A stretch of 64,000 nt of DNA from an uncultured Mediterraneibacter sp. (GTDB lineage: Bacteria; Bacillota; Clostridia; Lachnospirales; Lachnospiraceae), in NCBI GenBank assembly GCA_944377745.1, contig CALWFV010000003.1:87291-151290 (forward strand). The letters run 5' to 3'. Below are positions 1-8,090 of the stretch, one piece after another; within the stretch, counting starts at the first letter, position 1, and the number at the start of each line of letters is the position of its first letter. The notes under the pieces are model-generated. The model had not been told where the DNA came from. It did no database searches and was given only the letters and a program-made list of their open reading frames with translations. Position numbers and translations under genes: made by a program.

Positions 1-663
1 TGAATTGATATTTGTATTCGCTACCAACGGCCAGAGCAGATCCGCGTAAGAGAATACAGCCGTAAATACCGCCAGGGCGGCAACGGATGATTTCGTCAGC
101 GGAAACAGCACTTTCGTAAACGTCTGCCATCTCGTGCAGCCGTCCAGATAAGCCGCCTCCGCGATCTCATCCGGTATCCCCATGTACGCCTGCCGCAGAA
201 AGAATGTCCCGAACGCGCTGACAAGCCCCGGAAATACAAGGGAAAATATTGTATCGGTCAACCCTAGTCCCGCCACCATTTCATACTGCGGGATAATGAA
301 GATCTGTCCCGGGATCATCTGCTGAACGATGACCAGAGTGAAGAAGAAATTCTTTCCTTTAAAGTTCAGCTTTGCAAAGGCATATCCCGCCATAGAACTG
401 AACGCCACCGCGCAGAGCACACGGAACAGGATCATCAGCCCCGTATTCAGGTAGAGATGCCCGAACGGAAGAAGATCGAATACTTTTATAAAGGAAGAGA
501 AATCCCAGTTCTCCGGCAGTATCGTCGGCGGCACCTGCAGTACTTCCGCATTTGTCTTTGCCGCCGTAAGGAGCATCCAGATAAACGGGAAGATCATGAT
601 CACCGCTCCGATGATCAGGGCTGCGTATATAAGAACCGTTGAAAATGTCTTTTTCTGTTTCAT
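1..663 (-). CDS. Carbohydrate ABC transporter permease, MalG/UgpE type (3' part cut by window edge)
   Basis: The gene starts at the ATG at 661-663, preceded by an AGGAGG ribosome binding site, and runs off the left edge of the window, so only about 220 residues are visible. The N-terminus has a membrane segment followed by an LLTAAKTNAEV-type periplasmic loop. The conserved cytoplasmic loop that contacts the ATPase is present as EAAYLDGCTRWQTF, the typical EAA-G motif of binding-protein-dependent permeases. It is the last gene visible in an operon with the partner permease (13 nt upstream) and a lipoprotein binding protein, so it should form half of the inner-membrane channel of a CUT1-family sugar importer. 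The imported sugar cannot be told from this sequence. Confidence 0.9.
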   Translation of the reverse strand, partial: MKQKKTFSTVLIYAALIIGAVIMIFPFIWMLLTAAKTNAEVLQVPPTILPENWDFSSFIKVFDLLPFGHLYLNTGLMILFRVLCAVAFSSMAGYAFAKLNFKGKNFFFTLVIVQQMIPGQIFIIPQYEMVAGLGLTDTIFSLVFPGLVSAFGTFFLRQAYMGIPDEIAEAAYLDGCTRWQTFTKVLFPLTKSSVAALAVFTAVFSYADLLWPLVANTNINS

Positions 664-675
664 CTGTCCCGCCTC

Positions 676-1557
676 CTATACTTCATAATTAACCCATTTT
701 TTCTGTCCCACGAACTGGATCGCAGTGATAATTCCGATCAGGACGACGGTTGCGATCACGATCGCCGAGCCCATGCCCTTGTCGCCTTTTATAAAGGACT
801 CGCGGTAGAACAGATAGATCAGTGACTGTGATTTGCTCAGCGCCGGGTTTCCCTCTCCGACCATCATGTAGATCAGGTCGTATACTTTCAGGGACGCCAT
901 CAGACGCATGATCAGCACGACGAACAGCGTCGGGGATACCATGGGCAGCGTGATATAGCGGAACTGCTGCAGCTTCGTACATCCGTCAAGGCTCGCCGCC
1001 TCATAGTAGGTTTTTGAGATATTCTGGATCCCCGAGAGCAGCAGCACTGCGTCATATCCGATGGCGCTCCAGATGGCCACGATCGCTACTGTCGGGATGA
1101 CCAGGTTCGGATCCGTGATCCATCCGGCATCCAGATGGAATACCGTATTGATGATCCCGTATTCTGAGTTGAAGATCCATTTCCATACCATCGCCACTGC
1201 AGCAGGCGCCACAACCATAGGCAGAAAAAAGATCGCGCGGAACACTACTTTTCCTCTAATCTTCGCATTCAGGAGGATCGCCACGATCAGTGCCAGGAAC
1301 ACGCCCACCGGTACTGTCAGGATACAGAAATATACTGTGTTCCACAGAGCCTGCCAGAACTCTTGGCTCCCAAAGATCTCCGCATAGTTCTCAAGCCCCA
1401 CAAATTCTCTTCCGCCAAATACTCCGCTCTTACAGAAGCTTAAAATGATAGTATCAACGAACGGGTAGACATTTAAGATAAAAAGCCCGATAACCGTGGG
1501 CGCTATCAGAAGATAGCCCCACAGATTATCCTGACCAAGTTTTTTTGTTTTCTTCAT
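676..1557 (-). CDS. Carbohydrate ABC transporter permease, MalF/UgpA type
   Basis: This 293-residue protein has six predicted membrane segments, starting with one near residues 15-35, and the EAA loop reads YYEAASLDGCTKLQQF. Size and motif match the MalF/UgpA class of CUT1 sugar transporters without the long MalF insertion. The ATG at 1557 has a good GGAGG site 8 nt upstream. It lies between the binding-protein gene (21 nt upstream) and the second permease, the usual order of a sugar importer operon. No dedicated ATPase gene is visible here, as is common in Firmicutes, where one shared MsmK-like ATPase serves several importers; that last point is inference. Confidence 0.92.
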   Translation of the reverse strand: MKKTKKLGQDNLWGYLLIAPTVIGLFILNVYPFVDTIILSFCKSGVFGGREFVGLENYAEIFGSQEFWQALWNTVYFCILTVPVGVFLALIVAILLNAKIRGKVVFRAIFFLPMVVAPAAVAMVWKWIFNSEYGIINTVFHLDAGWITDPNLVIPTVAIVAIWSAIGYDAVLLLSGIQNISKTYYEAASLDGCTKLQQFRYITLPMVSPTLFVVLIMRLMASLKVYDLIYMMVGEGNPALSKSQSLIYLFYRESFIKGDKGMGSAIVIATVVLIGIITAIQFVGQKKWVNYEV

Positions 1558-1578
1558 CAGGAGTTCCTCCTTTAAGAC

Positions 1579-2859
1579 TTACTGCTGCTCCGCGATCGCC
1601 TCAGTCACCTGATCCTGCATCTGCTGGATCCCTTCGTCAACCGTCAGATTTCCCGCGTAAATATCGAGCACCGTCTGCTCTACTTCCGGTTCCCAAACAC
1701 GGCGGGAAGCATTGTTCACATATTTCACACTGTAGTCGAACTGGTCTATCAGGCTTCCTACATTCACCTCATAGCCCTGATCTGCAAAAGTCTGTACCCA
1801 GGTGTCCTCAAGCCCGTTGTACGCCGGGATAGCGACGCCGGATTCTCCCTGGATCCTCTGTCCTTCCTCGGAGCCGAGGAACTCAAGGAACTCCATCGCG
1901 GCGTCATGGTTCTTGCCCTCTGCCGCAGTCGCGTAGGATACGCTGTTGGAAATAACAGCACGTCCGTCACCTTCTGCCGGGTCCGGGCATTTCGGCAGCA
2001 CCGTCACATCCCATTTCCCGTTCATGTCCGGATAAGTGGCGCACAGGTTTGCCAGATCCCAGTTCCCTGCATAATACATCGCTCCCTGACCGGAGAAGAA
2101 CAGTTCGGAAGCTCCGCCGTTTGCGAAGTCCTCCTGAGTCGGACACCAGTCGTTCTGCTGCAGACCGATATAATATTTGATGGCGTCCGCCGTAGCAGGC
2201 TCTGTATACATTGCCTTCGTGCCGTCATCACTTAAAATCTGACCGCCATTCTGATATACGAAATCCCAGTATCCGATCTGGTCATGAGAGTAGGCCATAT
2301 ACCCATATTTTCCTGTCGCATCGTAGATCTTCTGTGAAGCCTCTGTCATGTCGTCCCATGTCCATTCCGCTGTAGGATATTCTACTCCCGCCTCATCAAA
2401 AATTTCTTTATTATACAAAAGTGCTATTGTATCCTTATCCTTTGGAACACCATAGATCTTTCCGTCGCTGCCTTTTGCATTCTCAACGGAAATCTCAGAG
2501 TAGTTCGCCTCATCTACGATATCTGTGCAGTCCGCCAGGATTCCCGCATCGGCATATGTATACATCTGATTCGAGTGCATCCAGAAGATGTCCGGCATGG
2601 AGTTGCTCTTCGCAGACGCTTCCAGCTTTGTCCAGTATTCATCCCAGCCGACCGCCTGCACTTCGATGTTCACATCAGGATGTTCCTCCATATACGCCTC
2701 CGCGATCGCCTCCATGCCGCTCTTCTGTCCGGAATCCCAGATCATGAAGACAAGGTTCCCGTCGCCTTCTGCCCCGCCGGACGAACCGCACGCCGAGAGA
2801 CCGAAAACCATGGTTCCTGCCATTGCCGCCGCAAGTGTCCTTTTCCACAACTTATTCAT
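1579..2859 (-). CDS. Extracellular solute-binding lipoprotein, family 1 (sugar ABC importer)
   Basis: The protein is a secreted lipoprotein of 426 residues: a basic N-terminus, a hydrophobic stretch, then the lipobox LSAC at about residues 21-24, followed by a Ser/Gly-rich linker. The body has the fold signature of family 1 sugar-binding proteins (NVEIEVQAVGW-like strand, PDIFWMHSN, late ISNSVSYA region). The ATG at 2859 is chosen because AAGGAGG lies 7-13 nt upstream; a GTG at 2880 is in frame but sits before that site. It is the first gene of the importer operon and captures the substrate outside the membrane. The substrate is unknown. Confidence 0.92.
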   Translation of the reverse strand: MNKLWKRTLAAAMAGTMVFGLSACGSSGGAEGDGNLVFMIWDSGQKSGMEAIAEAYMEEHPDVNIEVQAVGWDEYWTKLEASAKSNSMPDIFWMHSNQMYTYADAGILADCTDIVDEANYSEISVENAKGSDGKIYGVPKDKDTIALLYNKEIFDEAGVEYPTAEWTWDDMTEASQKIYDATGKYGYMAYSHDQIGYWDFVYQNGGQILSDDGTKAMYTEPATADAIKYYIGLQQNDWCPTQEDFANGGASELFFSGQGAMYYAGNWDLANLCATYPDMNGKWDVTVLPKCPDPAEGDGRAVISNSVSYATAAEGKNHDAAMEFLEFLGSEEGQRIQGESGVAIPAYNGLEDTWVQTFADQGYEVNVGSLIDQFDYSVKYVNNASRRVWEPEVEQTVLDIYAGNLTVDEGIQQMQDQVTEAIAEQQ

Positions 2860-2957
2860 TTTATAATCCTCCTTACGCACAGGATTATTGCATAATCCTG
2901 CTCTTTTCTTTCGCAGACGGCCGTTTCTGCACTTTATCTTTCCAACATGTCAGCTTA

Positions 2958-3071
2958 CTGATATTGTATCAGCCGCCCTCATTTCCCTCCATATCTGTAT
3001 GAACTGATTTTTATACCAAAATGCACGTCTGATAAAAATACTATGTATCCGGGTGCATTTTGGTATATAAT
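2958..3071. promoter_or_regulatory. Divergent control region with 15-bp inverted repeat
   Basis: Two perfect 15-nt arms (3012-3026 and 3053-3067, half-site core ACCAAAATGCAC) face each other over a 26-nt spacer, with centres about 41 bp apart, close to four helical turns. The right arm overlaps a TATAAT at 3066-3071 that suits the AraC-type gene to the right; no good -35 is visible. A second small palindrome, CTGATA-N3-TATCAG at 2958-2972, overlaps a TACAAT on the minus strand facing the transporter operon. The arrangement suggests one regulator controlling both directions, most simply the adjacent AraC-type protein. That assignment is inference. Confidence 0.6.
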
Positions 3072-3096
3072 AAAAACAGAAAAGGGAGTGATCGAA

Positions 3097-3969
3097 TTGA
3101 AGACAGAATTGAAACCGGGATTATTTTATCTTTTTCACAATGAAAACTTTCTGGACCTGAACCCTTATCAGTGCGGATATGCCGACAACGCTGAAGGGGC
3201 TTCTTTCGGCCCCTGCACACGAAATCATTATCTGTTTCACTATGTCATCTCAGGAACCGGAAGACTTGCCGCTGATGACGAAAACGGGACGGAACATAAT
3301 TTCCAGATCCACAGCGGCCAGGGATTCATGCTTTTCCCTTTCCAGGTCGCCACTTACTATACCGGGAAAGAACATCCCTGGGAATATGTCTGGATCGAGT
3401 TTGACGGGGTATATGCCGCCAGCATCGTGGAGAAAGCCGGACTGTCCATCGCTTCTCCCATCTATAAGCCTTCCGACCGTGTCGCCGCCCACGAGATGAT
3501 GGAGGCGATGATGGATATGGCAAGAGATTCCGACCGGACGTCCTATTATAAGATCTCAAAGCTGTATCAGTTTGCCGACTGCCTCATCCGGGGCGCGGGA
3601 AACAAGCACATTCCCCTCGGCGCCTCCGGCAGTCTGTCTGACTACTATCTCCAGACCGCGTTTCTCTATATTGAAAAAAATTTTATGAACGATATTTCCG
3701 TAGAGTCCATTGCCCAGCGCTGCAACATCCACCGAAACCAGCTCCTGAAGCTGTTCAAAGAACGGATCGGCCAGGGTCCTCAGGAATACCTGATCAAATA
3801 CCGCATGTCCCGCGCGGCGCAGCTTCTTCTCACCACAGAGTTTTCCGTAGGAGAGATCGGAAACGCCGTAGGCTATTCCAATCAGCTGCATTTCTCCCGC
3901 GCGTTTAAAAATGTATATGGGATCTCCCCGAAGAACTTCAGGGATACGAAAAGAAATGGCAAAACCTAA
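3097..3969 (+). CDS. AraC-family transcriptional regulator of the adjacent sugar importer
   Basis: The C-terminal 100 residues form the two helix-turn-helix motifs of the AraC family (ISVESIAQRCNIHRNQLLKLF, then SVGEIGNAVGYSNQLHFSRAF, ending with the YGISPKNFR signature). The N-terminal part is a cupin-like sugar-sensing domain with the PYQCGYADN and WEYVWIEFDG segments seen in MsmR/RafR-type regulators. I place the start at the TTG at 3097, since AAAGGGAG lies 8 nt before it; an ATG at 3043 lies inside the inverted repeat and has no site. It is divergent from the ABC importer and presumably activates it in response to the transported sugar. The 3' end overlaps the convergent tadA gene by 4 nt. 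Confidence 0.9.
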   Translation: MKTELKPGLFYLFHNENFLDLNPYQCGYADNAEGASFGPCTRNHYLFHYVISGTGRLAADDENGTEHNFQIHSGQGFMLFPFQVATYYTGKEHPWEYVWIEFDGVYAASIVEKAGLSIASPIYKPSDRVAAHEMMEAMMDMARDSDRTSYYKISKLYQFADCLIRGAGNKHIPLGASGSLSDYYLQTAFLYIEKNFMNDISVESIAQRCNIHRNQLLKLFKERIGQGPQEYLIKYRMSRAAQLLLTTEFSVGEIGNAVGYSNQLHFSRAFKNVYGISPKNFRDTKRNGKT

Positions 3970-4502
3970 TTTTTCTCTTTTTCACGCTTTTTCCGCGCTC
4001 TCAGTTCCTTAAAGAACTGCTTCATCATCCCGCTGCACTCTTCCTCCAGCACCCCGGTGGTCAGCTCCGCCTGATGGTTAAACCGTTCCACCTGGAGCAG
4101 GTTCAGCACGGACCCGGCGCATCCCGCCTTTGGGTTCATGCACCCCACGACCACGCGGGGGATCCTCGCCTGGATGATCGCGCCGGAGCACATCTGGCAC
4201 GGCTCCAGCGTCACGTAGAGGGTACAGTCCTCAAGCCGCCAGTCTCCGATCTTCCTGCTCGCTTTTTTTATCGCGGTGATCTCGGCATGGGCAAGGGGGC
4301 TTTTATCCGTATTTCTCCGGTTATATCCCCTGCCGATGATCTTTCCGTCATGGACGATCACACAGCCGATGGGCGTCTCGTCGAGGGCATAAGCCTTTCT
4401 TGCCTGTTTTATCGCCTCTCTCATATATTTTTCATCTGTTTTTTTATCTGCCCCGTCTGTTCCGGCGCCGGTCCGGCTTTCTTCCCGAATCCTTTCTTCC
4501 AT
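3966..4502 (-). CDS. tadA: tRNA-specific adenosine deaminase TadA
   Basis: TadA converts adenosine 34 of tRNA-Arg(ACG) to inosine, which widens codon reading. The zinc site and catalytic glutamate are visible as HAE and PCQMC, in the order and spacing of the cytidine deaminase fold, with TPIGCVIV before and the RVVVGCMNPKAGCAGS segment after. The family core starts near MREAIKQARKAY; about 28 charged residues precede it here. The ATG at 4502 has AAAGGAT 8 nt upstream and is preferred over an upstream in-frame start at 4556. The gene stands alone between two plus-strand genes; the usual Firmicute neighbours dnaX and SRP RNA are not next to it. Confidence 0.93.
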   Translation of the reverse strand: MEERIREESRTGAGTDGADKKTDEKYMREAIKQARKAYALDETPIGCVIVHDGKIIGRGYNRRNTDKSPLAHAEITAIKKASRKIGDWRLEDCTLYVTLEPCQMCSGAIIQARIPRVVVGCMNPKAGCAGSVLNLLQVERFNHQAELTTGVLEEECSGMMKQFFKELRARKKREKEKN

Positions 4503-4583
4503 CTCATTCCATCCTTTCCCGGTTCTTTTTCCTGTCTGTCCTGAATAAACTAGCACAGAAAAGACAAGATAAGAGGTTGTTCC

Positions 4584-5525
4584 ATGAATCCCGGTATCTG
4601 TTATCTATATGAATATCAAAATAAAAAGCGCAGAAGAAACGCCGGTTTCCTCAAAGTTGCGCGGCATTACCAGTCCTGTATCCTGCAGCTCCATATCCGG
4701 GGGATCAGCGCCGGAAACGGGGCTTCCCTGGAACTGTGGGCGTTCTGCCTGCACGGAAGCGATATGGTCGGGACGCAGATTGCCTCCCTGACCTGTTTTA
4801 ACCGCACTGTGTCAGCCCGTCTTCCCGTCTCGGAATCCACGTTCCCTGAAGGGACGTCCCTCCCTGAGATCGATGGTTTCCTGGTCCGCTTCCCCGGAGG
4901 AAATCCGCCGGTCTTCTGGATCGCATCCGATCAGTTCCTGGATGCGGATCCTGCGGCAATGCGTGAACCCGTCACTGAATCCCAGCCAGACATCGAGCCA
5001 GACGTTTCCCCCGAAGCGCCTGAACCTATTCCCGAGGATGAGCCGCCTTCAGATTCCAGCAACGTGATCCCTGCGGACAGCGATGCAAAACCTTCTGCCG
5101 AAAATGAGTCTCCTGCCAAAAGCGAGCCGTCAGAGCCGGAGACAGTCCCAGAGCCCGCTGCTTCTCCGGACGCTTCCTCTGACGTTGCCCTGTCCTCGGA
5201 AGTACATCCCGCTGGTTCCGGCGCCAGAAAGATCCAGCGCTCGGATCTCTCCCGTCTCCCCCGGAAGTTCTGGTCCCTGGCGAACAACAGCTTCCTGCTG
5301 CACGGCTACCACAATTACGCCCATCTTCTCCTGGTGGAGGAAAATGACCATATATGGCTCGGTGTTCCCGGAATATATGATCCCCGGGAGGCAAGGGCAG
5401 CAGAACTGTTCGGCTTCCCCCAGTTCACCCGCGACTATATCCGTGAGCTGGATCTCAGCGAAGAGGAACGGAACGACGATGCGGATTTCGGACACTGGTG
5501 CCGTTATCTTGACCAGGCTAAATAA
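4584..5525 (+). CDS. Conserved hypothetical protein, two domains joined by an acidic Pro/Ser/Glu linker
   Basis: I do not recognise a function. The 313-residue protein has an N-terminal globular part (about 1-120: CYLYEYQNKKRRRNAGFLKV, then an EIDGFLVRF-type strand), a low-complexity linker of roughly 100 residues rich in Pro, Glu and Ser, and a C-terminal domain (about 225-313) with HGYHNYAHLLL, IWLGVPGIYD and LFGFPQFTRDY. The overall pattern resembles a lachnospiraceal family that I recall as DUF6128; that name is from memory and should be checked. No signal peptide or membrane segment is seen, so it is probably cytoplasmic. It overlaps the convergent dgt gene by 8 nt. Confidence 0.7.
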   Translation: MNPGICYLYEYQNKKRRRNAGFLKVARHYQSCILQLHIRGISAGNGASLELWAFCLHGSDMVGTQIASLTCFNRTVSARLPVSESTFPEGTSLPEIDGFLVRFPGGNPPVFWIASDQFLDADPAAMREPVTESQPDIEPDVSPEAPEPIPEDEPPSDSSNVIPADSDAKPSAENESPAKSEPSEPETVPEPAASPDASSDVALSSEVHPAGSGARKIQRSDLSRLPRKFWSLANNSFLLHGYHNYAHLLLVEENDHIWLGVPGIYDPREARAAELFGFPQFTRDYIRELDLSEEERNDDADFGHWCRYLDQAK

Positions 5526-6933
5526 GCCCGTTCATCTGCTGGTACAGCCGTTTTGCGTAATTATCTGTCATCCCGCACACATAGTCTGTGACAAGGAGCA
5601 GGCGGAGATACAGTTTTTCCGCCTCGCTCTTTCCCTCCGCCTGAAGGCGGTACGCATTTTTATAGTTATCAGAAATAAAGGAGACGACACGGATATCCGT
5701 GGAATCCATTTTCCCATCGGTATCGTAATACAGCACCGCATGGACAAGCCGGTCCATAAGGTAGTCAAGGATGGAGGACTCCGACAGTTCCATCTCATAG
5801 ATCGCCCTTGAGGTAAAGACACGGCGGTATGCCATATCTCCCAGCAGATCCATCAGGGATGCCCCGAAGGTCCCGCTGAACAGATCTGCGCCGAACGTGC
5901 CTTCCATAATCGCATCATAGTTTGAAGTAAACCCGTATGTAGCACAGCTGATCAGGAATCCCTGGGCGCTGATGATCCAGTTCTTCACCGCATAGGACTC
6001 CGGGTTATCCACACTCTTCTTTGTGCCACGCTCATAGAGCTGGCGGAGTTTCTCAAGTGGCCGGAACCCTGCATCCTGATACTCGTCCTCGACAGCTGCC
6101 AGCTCTTTTTCCAGTGTGTAATATGAGATAAACCCTTTTACGAATGCGTCCTCTATGTCCGCTGTTTTATACGCGAGATCGTCCGCCGCTTCCAGGATAT
6201 AGGTAAGCGGATGCCGGCGGTTCCCTGCTCCCGTAGCTTCCGTGATCTTCCGGAACGTGCCCTCGTCCGCCAGATAGTATCCCATTTTCTTGTCTTTGAT
6301 ATTCCCGCTCTTTCTATCGATCCCTGTGGAGGGGACAGGATACTTTATGATCGTATTGAGCAGGGCATAGGTCAGGTTCATCCCGTATTCATCTACGAGA
6401 TAGTGTAGTCTGGTCACCAGGCGCAGCGCCTGAGCATTTCCTTCAAAGTGCAGGAAGTCCTGTTTCATCTGTTCGCTCAGCATCTCATTCACATGTTTTC
6501 CAAAAAAAGAAAGCCGGGGTAGATTTTTTTCAAACCACTCTCTGATCGCATCCTCTCCGAAATGTCCGAAAGGCGGATTCCCGATATCGTGAATCAGTCC
6601 CGCGCACTCCAGGATATGGGAGATATCTTCTCTCATTTTCGGCGTAAACCCCGGATCTTTTCGGTATTTCAGGATGTTTTCGCCAATGTTCTGTCCCAGC
6701 GATTTCCCCAGAGACGCCACCTCCAGGGAATGCGTCAGCCTTGTCCGGATAAAATCACTTTTGTCCAGAGGGAACACCTGGGTCTTATCCTGAAGGCGCC
6801 GAAAGGACGCGCTGCCGATGATCCGGTGGTAGTCTTTTTCAAATTCGCTCCTCAGATCCGTCGATCTGCGGCGGCTTCTGCCTTCTCTCTCCCGCTTTTC
6901 ACACAGAAGCCTGCTCCACTCCATTCTCTCCAT
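5518..6933 (-). CDS. dgt: dGTP triphosphohydrolase-like HD-domain protein
   Basis: The family hydrolyses dNTPs to deoxynucleoside and triphosphate, helping to control dNTP pools. The N-terminal FRRLQDKTQVFPLDKSDF is the diagnostic Dgt motif, and the HD metal site is present as RTRLTHSLEV, then HDIGNPPFGHFGE, then a downstream DDLAYKTADIEDA helix. The 471-residue length fits the long Dgt class. I prefer the ATG at 6933, preceded by AAAAGGA at about 9 nt; a TTG at 6990 would create a 4-nt overlap with the upstream gene but has no recognisable site. It is likely co-transcribed with the helix-turn-helix gene upstream. Confidence 0.9.
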   Translation of the reverse strand: MERMEWSRLLCEKREREGRSRRRSTDLRSEFEKDYHRIIGSASFRRLQDKTQVFPLDKSDFIRTRLTHSLEVASLGKSLGQNIGENILKYRKDPGFTPKMREDISHILECAGLIHDIGNPPFGHFGEDAIREWFEKNLPRLSFFGKHVNEMLSEQMKQDFLHFEGNAQALRLVTRLHYLVDEYGMNLTYALLNTIIKYPVPSTGIDRKSGNIKDKKMGYYLADEGTFRKITEATGAGNRRHPLTYILEAADDLAYKTADIEDAFVKGFISYYTLEKELAAVEDEYQDAGFRPLEKLRQLYERGTKKSVDNPESYAVKNWIISAQGFLISCATYGFTSNYDAIMEGTFGADLFSGTFGASLMDLLGDMAYRRVFTSRAIYEMELSESSILDYLMDRLVHAVLYYDTDGKMDSTDIRVVSFISDNYKNAYRLQAEGKSEAEKLYLRLLLVTDYVCGMTDNYAKRLYQQMNGLI

Positions 6934-6986
6934 ATCCTTCACATCCTTTTCTTCGATCGGACAGGGGTCGGAAATCAAGTTCCTTC

Positions 6987-7838
6987 TCAATCAAGATAGA
7001 TAGGCGGTTCGTACGCTTTGCCGAGAAGCGCCTTCTTCCTCTCCTGATATCCCAGGAAGGCCCACTCTGTCATATCCGTCCATTTATGTATACTTCTGTC
7101 ATAAACCTGCACATAACCAATCCTGGTCGGATGCATCCGGACACTGTTGGACTGGTATTCTCTTCCGGTATACGGGTTCACCTCTCCCAGCTCCCTGTCC
7201 TCTTCCCCGTCGTCATGAGAGATGACAGGTTCAAAATCTTCTTTTTTTGTCTCCTGCATTGCAGCCGGTTTCACATCGGCGGAATCCGAAAGGCGTACCT
7301 CGCGGGACGCGTTACGCTTTTTCTCCTCTTCTTCCTCTTTCGTCTCCGTCTCATTGTTCTTTCTTCTCATGAAAAATTCTCCGAAACGGTCTTTCTTCGG
7401 CTTCTCCAGTTCTTCCTTGATCGCTTCCACCGGCTCACCGGCTTTCGCGTTCTTTTCCAGCTCAGAGAGTTCCTCATGGATATCATAGAGTTCACCGATT
7501 GTCATATCCCTCTCATCCTTATCCGCTCCGCCTGTCTGCTCCCGTACTTGTACATCCCTCTCCGCCCCCGCCGTTTCATCATTCTGCGCCGGTGTCCTGG
7601 CAGGCGCCTTTGTTGTCTCGCCCCCCATAATGCTGAGCTGAAACGGGCATTCCAGAATCGAGGCGATCATCCTCATATCCTGCTCCTGAAAATTATCGCG
7701 CCCAAGTCTCTGTGTCAGATTCTGTCTTGACATCTTCTTTCCCGTCCGCTGCTCTATAGTCTCAGCCAATTCTTTGATAGTCATCCCTTTCCGTCCGAGA
7801 ACGATCTTGACCTGTTCACCAAACGTTAAATCTTCCAT
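6987..7838 (-). CDS. Helix-turn-helix protein of unknown function
   Basis: The first 70 residues form an Xre-like DNA-binding domain (FGEQVKIVLGRKGMTIKELAE, then SRQNLTQRLGRDNFQE). Residues 75-215 are charged and mostly coiled or disordered, with a Lys/Glu-rich run. The last 65 residues form a compact conserved-looking patch (NPYTGREYQSNSVRMHP, then TEWAFLGYQERKKAL). I do not know the family function; a regulator or nucleoid-associated role is inferred from the DNA-binding domain only. The ATG at 7838 has an AAGGAGG site, and a TATAAT on the minus strand lies at 7858-7863. It sits just upstream of dgt in the same direction. Confidence 0.7.
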   Translation of the reverse strand: MEDLTFGEQVKIVLGRKGMTIKELAETIEQRTGKKMSRQNLTQRLGRDNFQEQDMRMIASILECPFQLSIMGGETTKAPARTPAQNDETAGAERDVQVREQTGGADKDERDMTIGELYDIHEELSELEKNAKAGEPVEAIKEELEKPKKDRFGEFFMRRKNNETETKEEEEEKKRNASREVRLSDSADVKPAAMQETKKEDFEPVISHDDGEEDRELGEVNPYTGREYQSNSVRMHPTRIGYVQVYDRSIHKWTDMTEWAFLGYQERKKALLGKAYEPPIYLD

Positions 7839-7897
7839 GGTTTTCCTCCTTATGCAAATTATACTCCTTTGTTTCTTTGGGTCATTGTTGAAGTTCT

Positions 7898-8083
7898 CAG
7901 TTCACACCTAACCGCCGCCCCATGCGCACTCGTCGCGCTGACGCGCTCCAGTCCCGCGCTTCGCGCTAAGACTGCTTATGTGGGCGGCGGTTACGAGTTC
8001 CACTCGTACTCGGGAATAGGGAAATGCCCCTTACATGCAAGCATAACACTGCATTTCCCTATTCCCGAGTACGGTGTGAACTG
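7898..8083. repeat. 186-bp structured intergenic repeat with terminal inverted repeats (copy 1)
   Basis: The element is bounded by 11-bp inverted ends, CAGTTCACACC at 7898-7908 and its complement at 8073-8083. Inside are a 12-bp inverted pair (7909-7920 with 7982-7993) around a GCGC-rich block, and a perfect 22-bp stem (8006-8027 with 8051-8072). The loop contains the palindrome ATGCAAGCAT. About 55 nt of its left part (7898-7952) match copy 2 at 11259-11313 in inverted orientation. It contains no gene. The terminal repeats and dispersal suggest a non-autonomous mobile or REP-like element; the family is not identified. Confidence 0.75.
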
Positions 8084-8090
8084 TAACCGG

